Shown piece by piece: positions 9,880-21,515 of a stretch of 64,000 nt of DNA. Numbering within the stretch: the stretch's first letter is position 1; the number at the start of each line of letters is the position of its first letter. The position numbers and the translations under genes are program-made. The notes beneath the pieces are model-generated. The model was not told the origin of the DNA and made no database searches. It worked only from the letters and a program-made list of their open reading frames with translations. Origin of the DNA: Chrysophaeum taylorii (Eukaryota; Sar; Pelagophyceae; Pelagomonadales; Pelagomonadaceae); assembly GCA_029834535.1 (NCBI GenBank), contig JAQMWT010000029.1:1-64000 (forward strand), in the 5' to 3' direction.

Positions 9880-10492
9880 ATGATGCTGCGAAGTCTTCTC
9901 GTCCTCGCCCTCTGCACCGCCTTCCAGGCACCGAGTCCCGTCGCGGTGGTCCGACGGGACGTCGCGCGAAGCTTGTTTGGCGGAGCCCCGCCGCCGTCCG
10001 AGCCCGCGCCACCTTCGGGGGGAAAGACGATGACCATCCCCGGCCTTGGGACAATTACTGAGGAAGAAATGCGGCTCGCGATGGAATTTCGCCAAAAAAT
10101 GGCCGAGCGCATGGCGGCCATCGTCGTCGAGGGCACGGCGCTCGGCGGCAAAGTAAAGGTGCGGCGTGCTTTTTTTTTCCTTCCATCACCACGCGCAGGT
10201 CAGCTACGACGGCCAAGGACAACCGTGAGCCTCTCTGCTGCTGCTGCTGCTGCGTTGTGATCCCTCCTCAGGATAAAGGTCGAGATCTCCGACGACGCCA
10301 TCAAGGAGGGTGCGCTCTGCTATTGTGCGAAACGAAAACTCCCGCGCAGGCGAAACGGCGATCAGTGCCGCCGTCGTCGACGCCGCCAAAAAGGCGCAAC
10401 AGGAGTCCCTCGTCAAGATGAAGCAAACCATGATGAGCATGCAGCAAGAAATTGCGCAACAGATGCAGGCGCAAATGGGCGACAAAAAGTAG
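9880..10492 (+). CDS. Plastid YbaB/EbfC-family DNA-binding protein, four exons
   Basis: Exons are 9880-10158, 10199-10224, 10272-10309 and 10350-10492, giving 161 aa. The three introns are 40, 47 and 40 nt with GT-AG ends. Splicing joins GGKVK to VSYDGQGQP to IKVEISDDAIKE, the central beta-hairpin of YbaB/EbfC nucleoid-associated proteins. A long amphipathic helix (AAKKAQQESLVKMKQTMMSM...) follows. The N-terminus MMLRSLLVLALCTAFQAPSP is a signal peptide ending in an AFQAP motif, the ochrophyte plastid-import signature. The product therefore probably binds plastid DNA. The gene is invisible unless the micro-introns are removed; the reconstruction keeps one frame throughout. Confidence 0.87.
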
Positions 10493-10821
10493 CCTGAGGG
10501 GCCTTCCTTCTTCTTCTTCTTCTTCTTCTTCTTCTCGGGACTCCAGTTCGAAAGAAAGAAAGAAAGAAAGAAGCCGCACCTCAGGCTTGGCGGCCCATAG
10601 TGCGTGCTTAGTGGGTATTCTTTACGCTAATCCGATAGATGTCGTCGTCGGGACTCCCCCGACCGACAATATCTCCCCGTGCCGACCGACCGGTATCTGT
10701 AGGCAAGGGAAGGATTGATATTGTTTTCACGCGCAACAAGAAGCGTGCTGCCACGGGTGGGTAGGTGGGTGGGTGACCACATTAATATCGTGGTGTGCAC
10801 CCACCCACTCGAGAGTTTAGA
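10493..10821. other. Intergenic, convergent 3' ends
   Basis: This is the gap between two convergent genes. It contains a CTT run (about 10506-10535), a GAAA run (10549-10572) and a GGGTGG-rich patch. I see no gene. Confidence 0.5.
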
Positions 10822-11232
10822 CTACTCTTTGGCGGCGGCAGCGGCGGCGGCGGCGGCAGGGTTCTTATTCTTCATCGCCTCCTCGACTTTCGCGATGAAG
10901 GCTTTGATCAGGTCCGGTCCTTCATTCGGCATCTCCTTGACGAGATGAGCGATGATCGGAGCCAAGAGGTCGCTCGACAACGTGGTGTGGTCTGGCGTCG
11001 GGAGTTGGTGTCGTCCCTCGTCGGGAAGCAACTCGTGGCCTTGGGCCTTGGCATGGAGGTAGTTGAGAAGCAGTGGCAGCGTCTCGTGTTCGGTGGGTTT
11101 CTGGAGTCGCAGATAGGTCACTGCGCCTTCCACGATCGGCGCAATCATCTTCGCGCTATAGTCGCGAGCGTCGGCACGCTTTTGGACGAGGGCCTTGGAC
11201 GGCCCCAGAACCAAGCTCATCCTCCGTTTCAA
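10822..11232 (-). CDS. Small protein with DPY-30/RII-alpha-like segment
   Basis: 136 aa, or 132 aa if the second ATG (MSLVLGPS) is used. Residues ~27-62 (KMIAPIVEGAVTYLRLQKP then LPLLLNYL) have the spacing of a DPY-30/RIIa dimerisation helix pair: a hydrophobic helix, a K-P turn and a short xxLLxxYL helix. This is a weak resemblance. The C-terminus is a helix followed by an alanine tract encoded by a GCC/GCN repeat. It starts only 15 bp from the end of the upstream gene on the same strand. No targeting signal is visible. Function unknown. Confidence 0.6.
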   Translation of the reverse strand: MKRRMSLVLGPSKALVQKRADARDYSAKMIAPIVEGAVTYLRLQKPTEHETLPLLLNYLHAKAQGHELLPDEGRHQLPTPDHTTLSSDLLAPIIAHLVKEMPNEGPDLIKAFIAKVEEAMKNKNPAAAAAAAAAKE

Positions 11233-11247
11233 AGCAAAGAGAAAGAC

Positions 11248-12858
11248 TTATAATCCGAGTGACGTCATCGGTGATGTCATCATCCCGCTTGTTGGTTTTT
11301 GGTGTTGCTCTCTCGTCGGAGCATGCCAGCGTCGCGGAGGACACCTGCGTCGTGACGAGATGGTGAATCTACAGGAGGAGGAGGAGGATTGCGTACCGAG
11401 TTTGCGCTCGAGGATCGCGCGCTGCATCAGGTTGAAGTCATCGACGTTGGTCGCGTTCCAGAAGTTGCGCATGACGGTGACGGAGGGCGTGAGCGACACC
11501 GCAAAGTGGTACCAGTTTCGGGGAACGAGGAGTGTCTCGCCAGCTCTGACGATGGCCGCGTAAGGAATTGCCCGAGCATACAGCGGATACTCGTCGAGGT
11601 CGGGCGACAAGACGTCGACGGGGGAGTGGCCGGCGTCGTCGGCGTAGAGATTTGCTTTGTCGGCGGGAGAGAACGCGACGTAGAGCTTCGAGCCGTGGAG
11701 TACCGTGAGACGCGCGTGCGCGCCGTGGTTGTCGCGATGGAGGCGAGTCGTCGCGCCGCGCGGGCCAATAAACGCTTTTGTGAGGCGCGTCGAGGCATCC
11801 GTTGCCGTCGCGGCAGCGAGGGCCTCTCCTTTTTGGGACGGACCGAAGATCCGAGCGTTGGCCTGCGTTTCGAACTCGAGCAACAGACGACCGGAGAGGT
11901 CCTCGACGTCGGGAAACTGATCGAGCGGCGGCAAAACGCTTCCGCCTCCCCAGACATTGGGATCTTGCACGAACAGTTCCCAGCCGTTGAGGTAGTAAGG
12001 CGAGTGGTCGACTCGGAGACAAAATTTTGAAAAATCGGCGACCGTGACCTCGACGACGGGCGCGGCCCGGAGCGAGGGGTCGGTCGAGCGGATGGGCGCC
12101 TTGGCCTTGGCGAGCGCTCGCGCGCGCTGAGCCCACGGCGCGTCGCACAGCTCGTCCCACGTCCAATTGCGGGGTACGTCGGGCGACCGGCGAGCGCTCA
12201 CGCACAGGCCTCTCCCCGAGACCTCGTCGGCACCGGTCCAGGTTCCCTCGTGCGGCGGGATGGGTCGACCCCCCACCCTTCCGAGCGGATCCACCCTCGC
12301 GCGCAGATAGCTTCGAATCTCCTCGCTCGGCCACCACGCGAGGAGCGCATCGTCGCTCCTCGGCCGCGTCGCGAGCTCGGCCGCGGCAATATCGTCGGCC
12401 GAAGCGTCGACGCCGTCCGCGGAGACGACAACGACGTCGAAGACGATCGGAGCGCCGGGTTCTATAGAACGGGCCGCGCCACCGGGGTAGGCCTCCGAGC
12501 CCGCGACCCGCACGCGCGACGCGCCGCCGAGACGCGTCTGCAGGACGCCGGCCTCAAAACCCGGAACGACTCGACCCTTGCCGACGTCAAAGCTAAGGGG
12601 ACTCTTTTTGAACCAAGTCCCGTCGAACACGGCCCCGCTCGACGCCAGCCTCCCGGTAAAGTGCACCGTCGCTTTCGACCTCGCGAACCGTTTGTGATGG
12701 GGCACGTACAGCGCTTCTACTTGTACGCCTTTGCGAGGGGGGCGCCATAAAGATCGCATCGCTGCGAGCTCCTGTGACGTGGGCCCGGATCCGCCGCGCA
12801 CCACATCCCGTTCCCACGTCAGCTCTTCGTCGCAATGGAGCGGGATCTCATCTTCCAT
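11248..12858 (-). CDS. FKBP-type PPIase fused to JmjC-like oxygenase
   Basis: A 536-aa two-domain protein. Residues ~55-145 form an FKBP domain (ATVHFTGRLASSGAVFDGT, then VVPGFE, then AYPGG..IEPGAPIVFDVVVV), a peptidyl-prolyl isomerase fold with most active-site positions kept. Residues ~270-480 form a cupin/JmjC domain. It has the Fe(II) ligands H-x-D in TTRLHRDNHGAH and the distal His in VPRNWYHFAVSL. A further block reads HGSKLYVAFSPADK. JmjC proteins of this type hydroxylate proteins or RNA using 2-oxoglutarate. No signal peptide is visible, so it is probably cytosolic or nuclear. The serine-rich tail after ERKLGTQ may be a retained intron or a real extension. Domain calls are firm; the substrate is unknown. 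Confidence 0.85.
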   Translation of the reverse strand: MEDEIPLHCDEELTWERDVVRGGSGPTSQELAAMRSLWRPPRKGVQVEALYVPHHKRFARSKATVHFTGRLASSGAVFDGTWFKKSPLSFDVGKGRVVPGFEAGVLQTRLGGASRVRVAGSEAYPGGAARSIEPGAPIVFDVVVVSADGVDASADDIAAAELATRPRSDDALLAWWPSEEIRSYLRARVDPLGRVGGRPIPPHEGTWTGADEVSGRGLCVSARRSPDVPRNWTWDELCDAPWAQRARALAKAKAPIRSTDPSLRAAPVVEVTVADFSKFCLRVDHSPYYLNGWELFVQDPNVWGGGSVLPPLDQFPDVEDLSGRLLLEFETQANARIFGPSQKGEALAAATATDASTRLTKAFIGPRGATTRLHRDNHGAHARLTVLHGSKLYVAFSPADKANLYADDAGHSPVDVLSPDLDEYPLYARAIPYAAIVRAGETLLVPRNWYHFAVSLTPSVTVMRNFWNATNVDDFNLMQRAILERKLGTQSSSSSCRFTISSRRRCPPRRWHAPTREQHQKPTSGMMTSPMTSLGL

Positions 12859-13937
12859 TCAGGTTTCGTTGCCGCGCAGATCTCCGATGCTTGTTGGCGG
12901 TCACGATGAGAGAGTCGTTCGTGCCGCACTTACTAACCCCACGTTTAGGTTGACTCTTTATACAAGGGGGGGGACTGCGAACGTGAGTACACAGGGTGGA
13001 TTGGAATGATGATGTTTGGCTACGTAGTCTAGTACCTCCTCCTGATGTTTTCGTCATCTTCTTGTGTTTCTAGCGCGAATTTTGTGAACTACAAGTACGG
13101 CATACCGCCGACTCATTATGTGAGCGACTTCTCGTTCACGGCGCATGTCACCGCCGGATTTTACGCGTACAGCGTGGTTGGTACTCCCTTCGCAGCGTGT
13201 CGGGAGGATACCCCAAGGATGCACGCACGTGCAAAAGGCCAGCTCTCGAGATTTGTGGATCTCCCATCACAGTGTCTCTTCGCGCGCTGCTGCAAGAAGG
13301 ACGCAGGCCTCTAAACGGGAACATAAAAGCGAGATTGCGCCCAAGCATCTGCTGCCTCCGGCGGCTAACGTTATGCTCAATCCTAGGCTGCCCAGATGAA
13401 AGTCCGTATAGCCTCGGTTGTGCGTGTTAAGATAGGTGGTCGACAAGGAGTTCACCAAGGCGGGCCGGTGCCAGCACTTTTCTTGGGTAAAGGGCCTACT
13501 TCAAATGATTACGACTAAAGCGGCGCAAACCGGCGATCCATTATAGCAAAAAAGCACGCAAGTTCGGGGGGTCAGCGCTCAGTTCATGGGGTGTCCGCGC
13601 TTAATTCACGCGCGCAATAAATGATGGGGGGGGTGTAGCTACACGGCAACGACTGCCGGGGTGTTTCACTGCGACGCAGTCCAACCTGCAAGCAGGTGTG
13701 AGTTCGGAGTTCGGGGCAGGGTGATTTCTATCGCTCGCAGCTCTCCAGCCGGGGAGGCCGTTACATGTAGTAGGATGTCGCCGTGTCAAACGAGCGGTCT
13801 CGAGCAGGATTATATTTTGCTGCAAGCGCCGTTTTCAGGCATAAGAAGTTTATGATGTGTAGTCCATCTAACGACGTATCAAGCTTTCCACCAAGTTGAG
13901 TGGTGATGTCGCTCTTCCGACGAGCACCGCATCCGGA
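12859..13937. other. Intergenic region without recognised gene
   Basis: About 1.1 kb of lower-GC sequence with short overlapping open frames on both strands, none resembling a family. It lies between the start of the FKBP-JmjC gene and the 3' end of the M11 protease gene. I see no tRNA, no convincing promoter and no repeat shared with the rest of the window. Confidence 0.5.
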
Positions 13938-16900
13938 TCAGAGCCTCCGCGTTTCTTCTGTGCAGTCGTCACTCGTCCAGACGTTGGCGTAGTCGTAAAA
14001 ACATCCTGAGTCTACGGTTTGCCCTGCGAGCACCTCGGAGGCCGAACATAGACGCATACCCTTGGCGTCGCACTTTGCGACCGCAGTGGCAAAGTTCACT
14101 AGCTCACAGTTGTGGTCACACTCGTCGCTCGTCCCAACGACGTGATCGTGTATGGTGCAACAACCGACTCCCGCGACCTCTTCAGAAGTATCCACAAATT
14201 TGATGCGTGCGTCCGAGTCTGTGAAGGGACCATCCGTGCACACGCCGACTAGGCCCTTGTTTACGTTACCATCAACGACCGCTTTACACGACGATATGGC
14301 TGGCGCCATTGCGGCGCCCTGGTCATGATCCACGTCGGCGCTCGTTTGGACACCTTCTTCAGGGCAGTCCGTGCTAGTCCAGACGTGTAACTTGTCGTAA
14401 GAGCAACCGGTGCCACTCGTGACCTTTTGGAGGATTTCTTCTTCGGTGCAGAGGCGCATGCCTTCTTGATTGCATGTCTCGAGTGCCGTCGCGTAGTCGT
14501 AGACATCGCAGCTCTCGCTGCAGAACGAGCTCGGTGCGATGGACGGATTGTCTGAGCAGCATCGAATCCCGGCGACGATTTCGTCCGCATAAGCGTACAT
14601 AACATCCGGGTCTGCCACGTCGTCGTACACCTGTGTGGCCGAGCACGAATTTGCCTCGTTGTCTTTGTCGCCGTCGACGATCGACTTGCACACCTTCAAC
14701 ATCGGCTCGGAGACTGGGGGGGAAGTCGGCGAGTGGAACGACACAAGGTCTTGCTCGGACGTCGTCGCATTGGCTCGCGCGTTGGTTGGCATACGTGACG
14801 GCACCGTTGTTGGCACGGGCGTCGTTAGGCAGTCGGTGCTCGTCCAGACGTGCAACTTGTCGTAGGAGCAGCCGGTACCACTTGTGACCTTATCGAGGAC
14901 TTCTTCTTCGGTGCAGAGACGCATGCCTGCTTGTGTGCACGTCTCAAGGGCCGACGCGTAGTCGTAAACGTCGCAGCTCTTGCCACAGAACGAGTTCGGT
15001 GTGATAGTCGGATCGTCCGAGCAGCATCGAATCCCAGCGACGACTTCATCCGCATACGCGTACATAACATCCGGGTCAGCCACGTCGTCGTACACCTGTG
15101 TGGCGGTGCAAGCATTTGCCTCGTTGTCTTTGTCGCCGTCGACGATTGCTTTGCATACCTTCAACGCCGTCTCGTGCACTCGCGGGGTAGTCGGCGCAAG
15201 GGTTGGCATTGACTTGTTCGTGGGGGCCGGTGAGGCGGTCGGCGCAAGGGATGGCACCGTGGTTGGTATGGGCGTCGTTGTGCAGTCGGTGCTCGTCCAA
15301 ACGTGCAACTTATCGTATGAGCAGCCAGTTCCGATCGTGACCTTGCTGAGGATCTCTTCTTCGGTGCAGAGGCGCATGCCTGCTTCGGTGCACGTCTCAA
15401 GGGCCGACGCATAGTCGTAAACATCGCAGCCAGCACCGCAGAACGAGTTCGGTGCGATAGATGGATCATCCGAGCAGCATCGAATCCCGGCGACGACTTC
15501 GTCCACATACGCATATAAAACATCAGGGTCGCTGACGTCATCGTACACCTGTGTGGCGGTACAAGAATTTGCCTCATTGTCTTTGTTGCCGTCGACGATT
15601 GCTTTGCACATCTTCAACGTCGGCGCGGGGGCCGGTGCGAGGGTCGGCGGGGGTGCAGGCATCGGGGTTGGCATTGGCGTCGTGGGGCAGTTGGTACTCG
15701 TCCAGACGTGCAACTTGTCGTAGGAGCAACCGGTGCCACTCGTGACCTTTTGGAGGATTTCTTCTTCAGTGCAGAGGCGCATGCCTTCTTGGGAGCACGT
15801 CTCCAGTGCCGTCGCGTAGTCGTAGACATCGCAGCTGCTACCGCAGAACGAGTTTGGTGCGATAGACGGATTGTCCGAGCAGCATCGAATCCCGGCGACG
15901 ACTTCGTCCACATACGCGTACACAACATCTGGGTCAGCCACGTCGTCGTATACCTGTGTGGCGGTGCAAGAATTTGCCTCGTTGTCTTTGTCTCCGTCGA
16001 CTATTGCTTTGCACGTCTTCAAAGTCGGCGCGGTAGTAGGCGCAAGGGTCGGCGGGGTGACCGGAACGAGGGTCGGCGCAGCCGTCGCGGTCGGCGCGCC
16101 CGTCGTGGGACAATCCGTGCTAGTCCAAACGTGCATCTTGTCGTAGGTGCAGCCGGTACCAGCGGTAATACCGTTCAGTACCTCGGTTTCATTGCACAGC
16201 CGCATCTCTTGTTTGGTGCACGTCTCGAGTGCGGTAAAATAATCCACGGCTTCGCAGGCTGAGCTGCAGAACGAGTTTGGTGAACCTCCATTTCCCGAGA
16301 GCGAGCAACAGCGAACTCCAGCAATAGCACGTGAGGTATTCACGTACAGCACGTCTTCTTCGTCGACATCGTCGTACGGCGCTCCCAGATTAAAGCAGTT
16401 GCTACCCTCGTTGCTCGGGTTGCCATCGACGATGGCCTTGCACGTGGGTCGAGGTTCCGTGGGTACTGGCGTGGGAACCGCAGTGACGACCGACGGCGTG
16501 GGTGGGGTGGTGGTCGAAGAGTAGAGATTGATCATAACGGCGTCTTCGCCTTCCACCGCGTCGACTTTGATGGCGACCGGGTACTCGAGAGTGCCGTCCG
16601 AGTTGTCCTTGTCTAGGTAGATGGTAAACGATGAGCCAGGGACTATGGTCGCGTCAGTCCATTCCGGCGTGTTCGGGGTCGCGTCCGCCAGTACTGTGTA
16701 GTGCACGTACCCGCTGAAACCGTACCAAGCGTTGAGCGCTGTCCAGTACGCAATGACGCCCGGGGTATCGGGCGAGATCGTGCGATATTCGAGGTAAAAG
16801 TACGTGAAACTTGCCTCGCAATCGATTTCGATCCCGGCGTACGTCGAGGTCGATGCCGACAGCCTGCCCTTGTCGACGGCCTCGAGCTTGTAGGGTCCGC

Positions 16901-18556
16901 ACGGGTTGCACAAGTTGGTGCCTGCGAAGTCGTAGGCTTCGACTTGTTGCACCTTCTCGTCGACGACCCAATCGAAGATCATCTTGCTAGAAATAAGGAA
17001 TTCGCCGTAGCCATCACCGTCTTCGATATCTCCAGTGCCCATGACCGAGTGTGGGTCGCCGTACTCTGCGAGCGCGCACGACAGAGCTGTGAAAATGGAC
17101 GCCAAAACTCGACTCACCATCCCACGAGCCGCTGTAATAAGCGTCCCAATACGCGTTTGCGCCGCGCGAACCTTCAGACATGATCCCGGCGTGGTTTGCG
17201 CCAAAGTTGTGACCTACAGCAGCGTTTTGCACGACGCGAGCACACAAAGCGAGGCAAACGAGGCGCGCACGCACCGAGCTCGTGGACGAAACTAGGGTCG
17301 TAATCGGTTGCTTTTAAGTTCAAAAGGACGCCAGGGTACGAGATATAGCCCAGTCCGGACACTCTCATGCCGTCGCATTTGTCGAGAACAACGACGGTGA
17401 AATCGTAGTCGAGGTAATTGTAACCGGCATCGAGGGCTGCAGCGTGCGACATCGAATCAATCGCGTCGGCTTCTTTCCCATTCCAACGGGCAAGAGCGAT
17501 GATGCTGTCACCGATTCTTCTGCACCTTCTTTGGGTGTAGTCGATCGAGAGAGGACGCGTGATATCCGCCGTGATGTTCGTGCCGCCGTAGCTGCTCCGT
17601 TCAAAGAAGTTGTTACCTGTCTCGACCACTTTTTCCAAGTAGCTGGTAAGGTTACCGCCGTGAGCGCTCGTGATCAGGTTGTAATCAAAGCGCCCCTCGC
17701 AGTTGGGATAATCGCTTGCACACACCGGGATGATCAGTACTGACTTCGAGCCGACGGCGTACGTCGAATGCTCGTCTCCGCTGTCGACGCCCGGAAAAAT
17801 GGCGTCGGGCGCGTCAGCCCAGACGACGACGCTGCGGCTTCGGAGGCGCCGCGCGTGCCTTTCCGGCCCGTGGCGCGCAGAAATATCGTCGACGTAGCTG
17901 AGGGCCATCTCGACGTCGCCGACGAGTACGCCAGTACGACCAGCGCCATCGCACGCCAGCGAGCGGTTTTGCGTGTACGAGCAGCGTACCGGCGACTCGG
18001 CGAGCACGAAGTGACCATCGATCTCGAAGCCGGAGATAGGGAGCGCGCGATTCGAACCGAGCAAGCGATCGACGCTGTCGATGACGCGGAGAAACTTCGA
18101 GCTGCCACGCGGTTTGACGTGCGTCGTGCGCTGCGACACGGCGCCTTGGTTGTTGCGCACGTCCGGAGTCGCCACGATCGTCGTCATCTCAGCCAGGCCA
18201 GCGTGAGGACGATCGAGAGAGCACGTTTCGGGCAACTTTTGGCGCGCGTCCACGGGGAGCGCGTAGCTCAGATCAACGGCTGATTGCAGCTCGCGAGCCG
18301 CGACAAGTCGGCGCAGCTCGTTGAGACGGTGCTCGCATGCTGCCTTCTTCTCTTCTTCGTGAGCAGCATGAATGACGCCGTCGTGCGCCTCACGCAGCGA
18401 TTGGTCATGGAGTTCACGGGGAACGAGCCCGTGCAGGATCTTTCGCTGGACGCCGCGAGCTGTAGCCCCCGCCGAGCTGCACACCACGAGCGCAATCACC
18501 AAGTGCCGGACGAGATGTTTCATGGTTCTTCCCATGTGATGTTGCTGGCTCGTCAT
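13938..18556 (-). CDS. Secreted gametolysin-like (peptidase M11) protease with six Cys-rich repeats
   Basis: Three exons on the minus strand, 18556-17275, 17213-17118 and 17086-13938, give about 1508 aa. The introns are 61 and 31 nt. MKHLVRHLVIALVVCSSAGATA is a signal peptide after a short leader. The catalytic zinc motif is split by intron 1: FVHELG joins HNFGANHAG to give HExxHxxxxxH. Exon 3 opens with EYGDPHSVMG, the Met-turn block of M11 metalloproteases of algal cell-wall lysins. After a beta-rich region come six repeats of ~115 aa, each starting CK(A/S)(I/V)VDG and most ending YDKxHVWTS(T/D)xC. Threonine/proline-rich linkers separate them. The repeats are likely extracellular binding or oligomerisation modules. 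The protein probably degrades cell-wall or matrix glycoprotein. Confidence 0.87.
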
Positions 18557-19324
18557 CGCTCGTCTCGATCGCTCGTTTCTAATAAGATAGGATACAGGGA
18601 GTTGATGGCATGTTCTCTGCAGTAACCACCCCCGTGGACTTCCTAGATAATAATATACTCCACTGCAACGGGGTTACTCATTATTACTCCCGAGAAGAAA
18701 TTATAAAGTTCAAGTTCAACATTCATCGCTGGTCTTATCGCAGAAATCTATCGCTAAAGAATCAACAGTCCCTATATATAGTAGAAGGTGTGCCCCGAAA
18801 TCTGGAAAAAGAAAGCCCTTGGTGTGCTTGGATTATTCCAGCGTTCTACTCGTGTGCATTGCGAAGGACGACGACGTTTTCGGCGCAAAACGACAAGAAG
18901 GCTGTCGCAGCAGCAGCAGCAGCAGCAGCAGTACCAAAGGCCTCGTCCCACAAAAAGGCATCACCAGCCCGCGCGTGCCTGCCTGCCTGCCACCTCTGCT
19001 GTGTGATCGTCGTTGTACAAATTGAACTCCTCGTCGATTTTGGATCAAAAGCATGAAGCACCCAGATCCAGATACATAGAGCCCGCCGGGCCCGCCGCGA
19101 CCAAGTTCCGACGACGACGACGACGACGACCGCGGGGCTCCCCATAGCTTTCGTTCGAAACGCAAAAAAAGTGTCTGCGGGGATCTCCTTCTCGTGTAAT
19201 AAGTCTCGCCCCCGATATTTAACATGATACATCGTCGTGTACTTCTAAAATGAAGACCAGCGTCTCGCTGGTGGGGAAGATCGATCTCCTCTCTTCGCGG
19301 CACGTGGCCTCCACTCATCCGACG
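18557..19324. other. Intergenic region between two minus-strand genes
   Basis: It contains a CAG run (18907-18932) and a GAC run (19114-19132). Open frames over these runs are polyGln or polySer artefacts. It includes the promoter side of the M11 gene and the 3' flank of the heparanase gene. No gene is seen. Confidence 0.5.
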
Positions 19325-21503
19325 TCAGCGCGTGTCGAAGTAGAGGTCGGACGAGCTCGCGACGCACGCGGGCCATTCCAGGCGGCGAAAGACAAAGAAG
19401 GCGTAGGAGGCCGGATCAACGATAAGTCGTTCTTGCGGCTTCCTGCGTCGGTCGTTCGTTCGTTTCGCAAAAAATGGCGACGCACGCGTGGAGCGGGTCG
19501 AGCGGCTGGTCGACGGCGACGAGCCTGCGCGCTCGCGTAAATATTCGATTTACGAAATTTTGAATTAAAAACGCCGCCGGAAAGGACGGTCGACCGTTAA
19601 GCAAAGCGAGGCGGGCGTCGAGGTCCGGTCGACCGTCGGGCGCCGCGGGAGCGGTGACGTGAAATTCGTCCCGGGACGCGGTGGCGAGTTTTCCGGGGGG
19701 TTGGATTTGGATCGCGCGTCGCGAGGACGAGTTTATGACGAGAACAACGAGGTCTCCAAAGCCGTCGGCTCCGCGCGTGGCGAGGCGGCAGTGCGCGTAG
19801 GCGCTCGCGTCGCGCGCGGCGTTTTGTTGTCGCGCGAGCAAACGGGCTCGGACGACGCGCGCGCCCATAAGCGTCGCCCAGAGGCGGGTCGCGAAGTAGT
19901 CGGGGTTAGGCTCGAGGCGGCCGAGATGTCGTCTGAGAAGGGCGTAGTGGCCGCCGACAAGCGCCTGGCGGCAGTGCAGGGCGATGGACCTCTCGGCGAG
20001 GGCGCCGAGTTCGTCGAGGTACCAAAACGCCGACACGTAGCGGTCGGTGACGTTTCCCGCGCCCGAGCCGTAGGCGCCGCCCGCTTCCGAGACCCACACT
20101 TGGGCCTCGGGCGCGCCGGCGGTCGCGACGCGGTCGTACGCCGAGACGCGCTGATGGAAGCCCCGGTGGCTCGGCCAGGTTTGGATGTCGTCGTCCACCT
20201 CGTCGAGCCTGTCGCGATCGACGAGCTTGCGTCGCGTTTGCCTCGCGTTTTTGCCCGAGCCGAGCCAATAGAGGTGAAAGGTAAAGGCGTCCACGACGTC
20301 GCCGCCCGACGCGAAGAACCGGCTGTTCCAGTTCTCGATCGCGTCGAGCGGCAGCTGGCAGTCGGGTCCGACCTAATCACGACGCGTCACGCGACTCTTT
20401 ACGACGCAATACTCGCGACCATCGGCCTCGATCGCGTCGGCGGGAGCTCGAGGCGGCGGCGGCGGCGCTCGGAGGGTATCGACTTTATTTTCCAGATGCG
20501 CGCGAGCTCCTTGTCGAGCTGCACGAAATCGCCGCCGACCGTCTCGGCCGACAGGTGTGCGGCGATGCCGCCCGCGCCGCAGAGCTCGTTGCCGAGCGAC
20601 ACCGCGGCCAACGCCGAGAGGTTGCGGGCGGCGCGGTCGGCGGCGTGGCGCAGCAAGTCGCGGGACCCGCCGACTCTGGGCCGCCTGTTTCGTTTTTGTT
20701 TTGAGCAAAAAATGTCGTCGGACGCACCAGACGCCCGTCCAGCACGGCTCGCACGGCGCCGAAGCGCACTTGGAGCAACCGGCGATGTCGGGCTGACGCG
20801 CGCGGCCGTGAAGGCCGCTGAGGCCAAAGATGAGGGGCGCGCCGGACTCGCGCGCGAGGTCGTCGATGTCGTCGTAGCGGTGGTGCGCGAGGCAGCCGCC
20901 AGCGAAACCGATGCGGTCGTTTTCGTTGACGGAAAAATCGCCGCATCGCCCAAAGTCGGGGTCGTCCGGCAGCAATTTACCTTCTTCTCCCGCGTCGTAC
21001 GCGACGAGATCCTGGAGCGAGCCCCCGACTCGAAGCGCGGCCGGCGCCAGCATCGCGAGCGCCGAGCCGAGGTCCCGCCGGTCCGCGGCGCCAGGGCGCA
21101 AGTCGAGGCTCGTCACCGACGCTCTCGCCCACGTGCAAGCCCCCCAGTCGCACTTGGTGGCCGGCCACCAGTCGATTGTCACGCACACGTAGGGTATGGA
21201 GGTCGCGCCGGCAAGGCCCGAGCCCAGCGCGAGGGTGACTCTTTCGCCGCGCGCCTTGAGCCTCGCGGGGGGCGGGACCACGACCACGGGGACGACGACC
21301 TCTCCTTCTTCGTGGCGGTCGCCATTCTTGCTGCTGCTGCTGCCGGGGTTGTTGTTGAAAAAGCGCACCAGAGAGAGCGCCGCCACTGCCCCCAGCACCA
21401 TCACCCAACTCCAGCAACAGAAAGCGGAGGGTCGATCCTCGCCGGGGTCGCTCTCTCTCGCGGCGGCGGGCGCTGTCGAGCCCCGCCTTCGGTGAGGCAC
21501 CAT
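19325..21503 (-). CDS. GH79 heparanase-like glycoside hydrolase, multi-exon
   Basis: Exon 1 runs 21503-20728, and a 43-nt intron leads to exon 2 at 20684. A further exon covers about 20.37-19.60 kb and two short exons end at the TGA at 19325. The boundary near 20.4 kb and the last two introns are approximate. Exon 1 has an N-terminal hydrophobic anchor (VMVLGAVAALSLVRFF). VCVTIDWW, LRVGGSLQD and AVSLGNELCG follow, the last carrying the acid/base Glu after splicing. Then come FTFHLYWLGSG and VWVSEAGGAYGSG, with the nucleophile Glu. The terminal strand reads DPASYAFFVFRRLEWPAC. These blocks are in heparanase order. The enzyme would cleave beta-glucuronide links in extracellular or lysosomal polysaccharide. 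Start could also be the internal ATG at 21401. Confidence 0.82.
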
Positions 21504-21515
21504 CCTTACCCGGAG
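21504..21515. promoter_or_regulatory. 12-bp gap between divergent start codons
   Basis: The heparanase start (minus strand, 21503) and the IMP2-like start (plus strand, 21516) are 12 bp apart if the longest heparanase frame is used. They are 114 bp apart with the internal ATG at 21401. In either case the two promoters must overlap coding sequence. Confidence 0.35.

Noticed and set aside
12859-13937. Short open frames in the 1.1-kb gap
   Set aside because: All overlap each other on both strands, none has codon bias like the neighbours or a recognisable motif.
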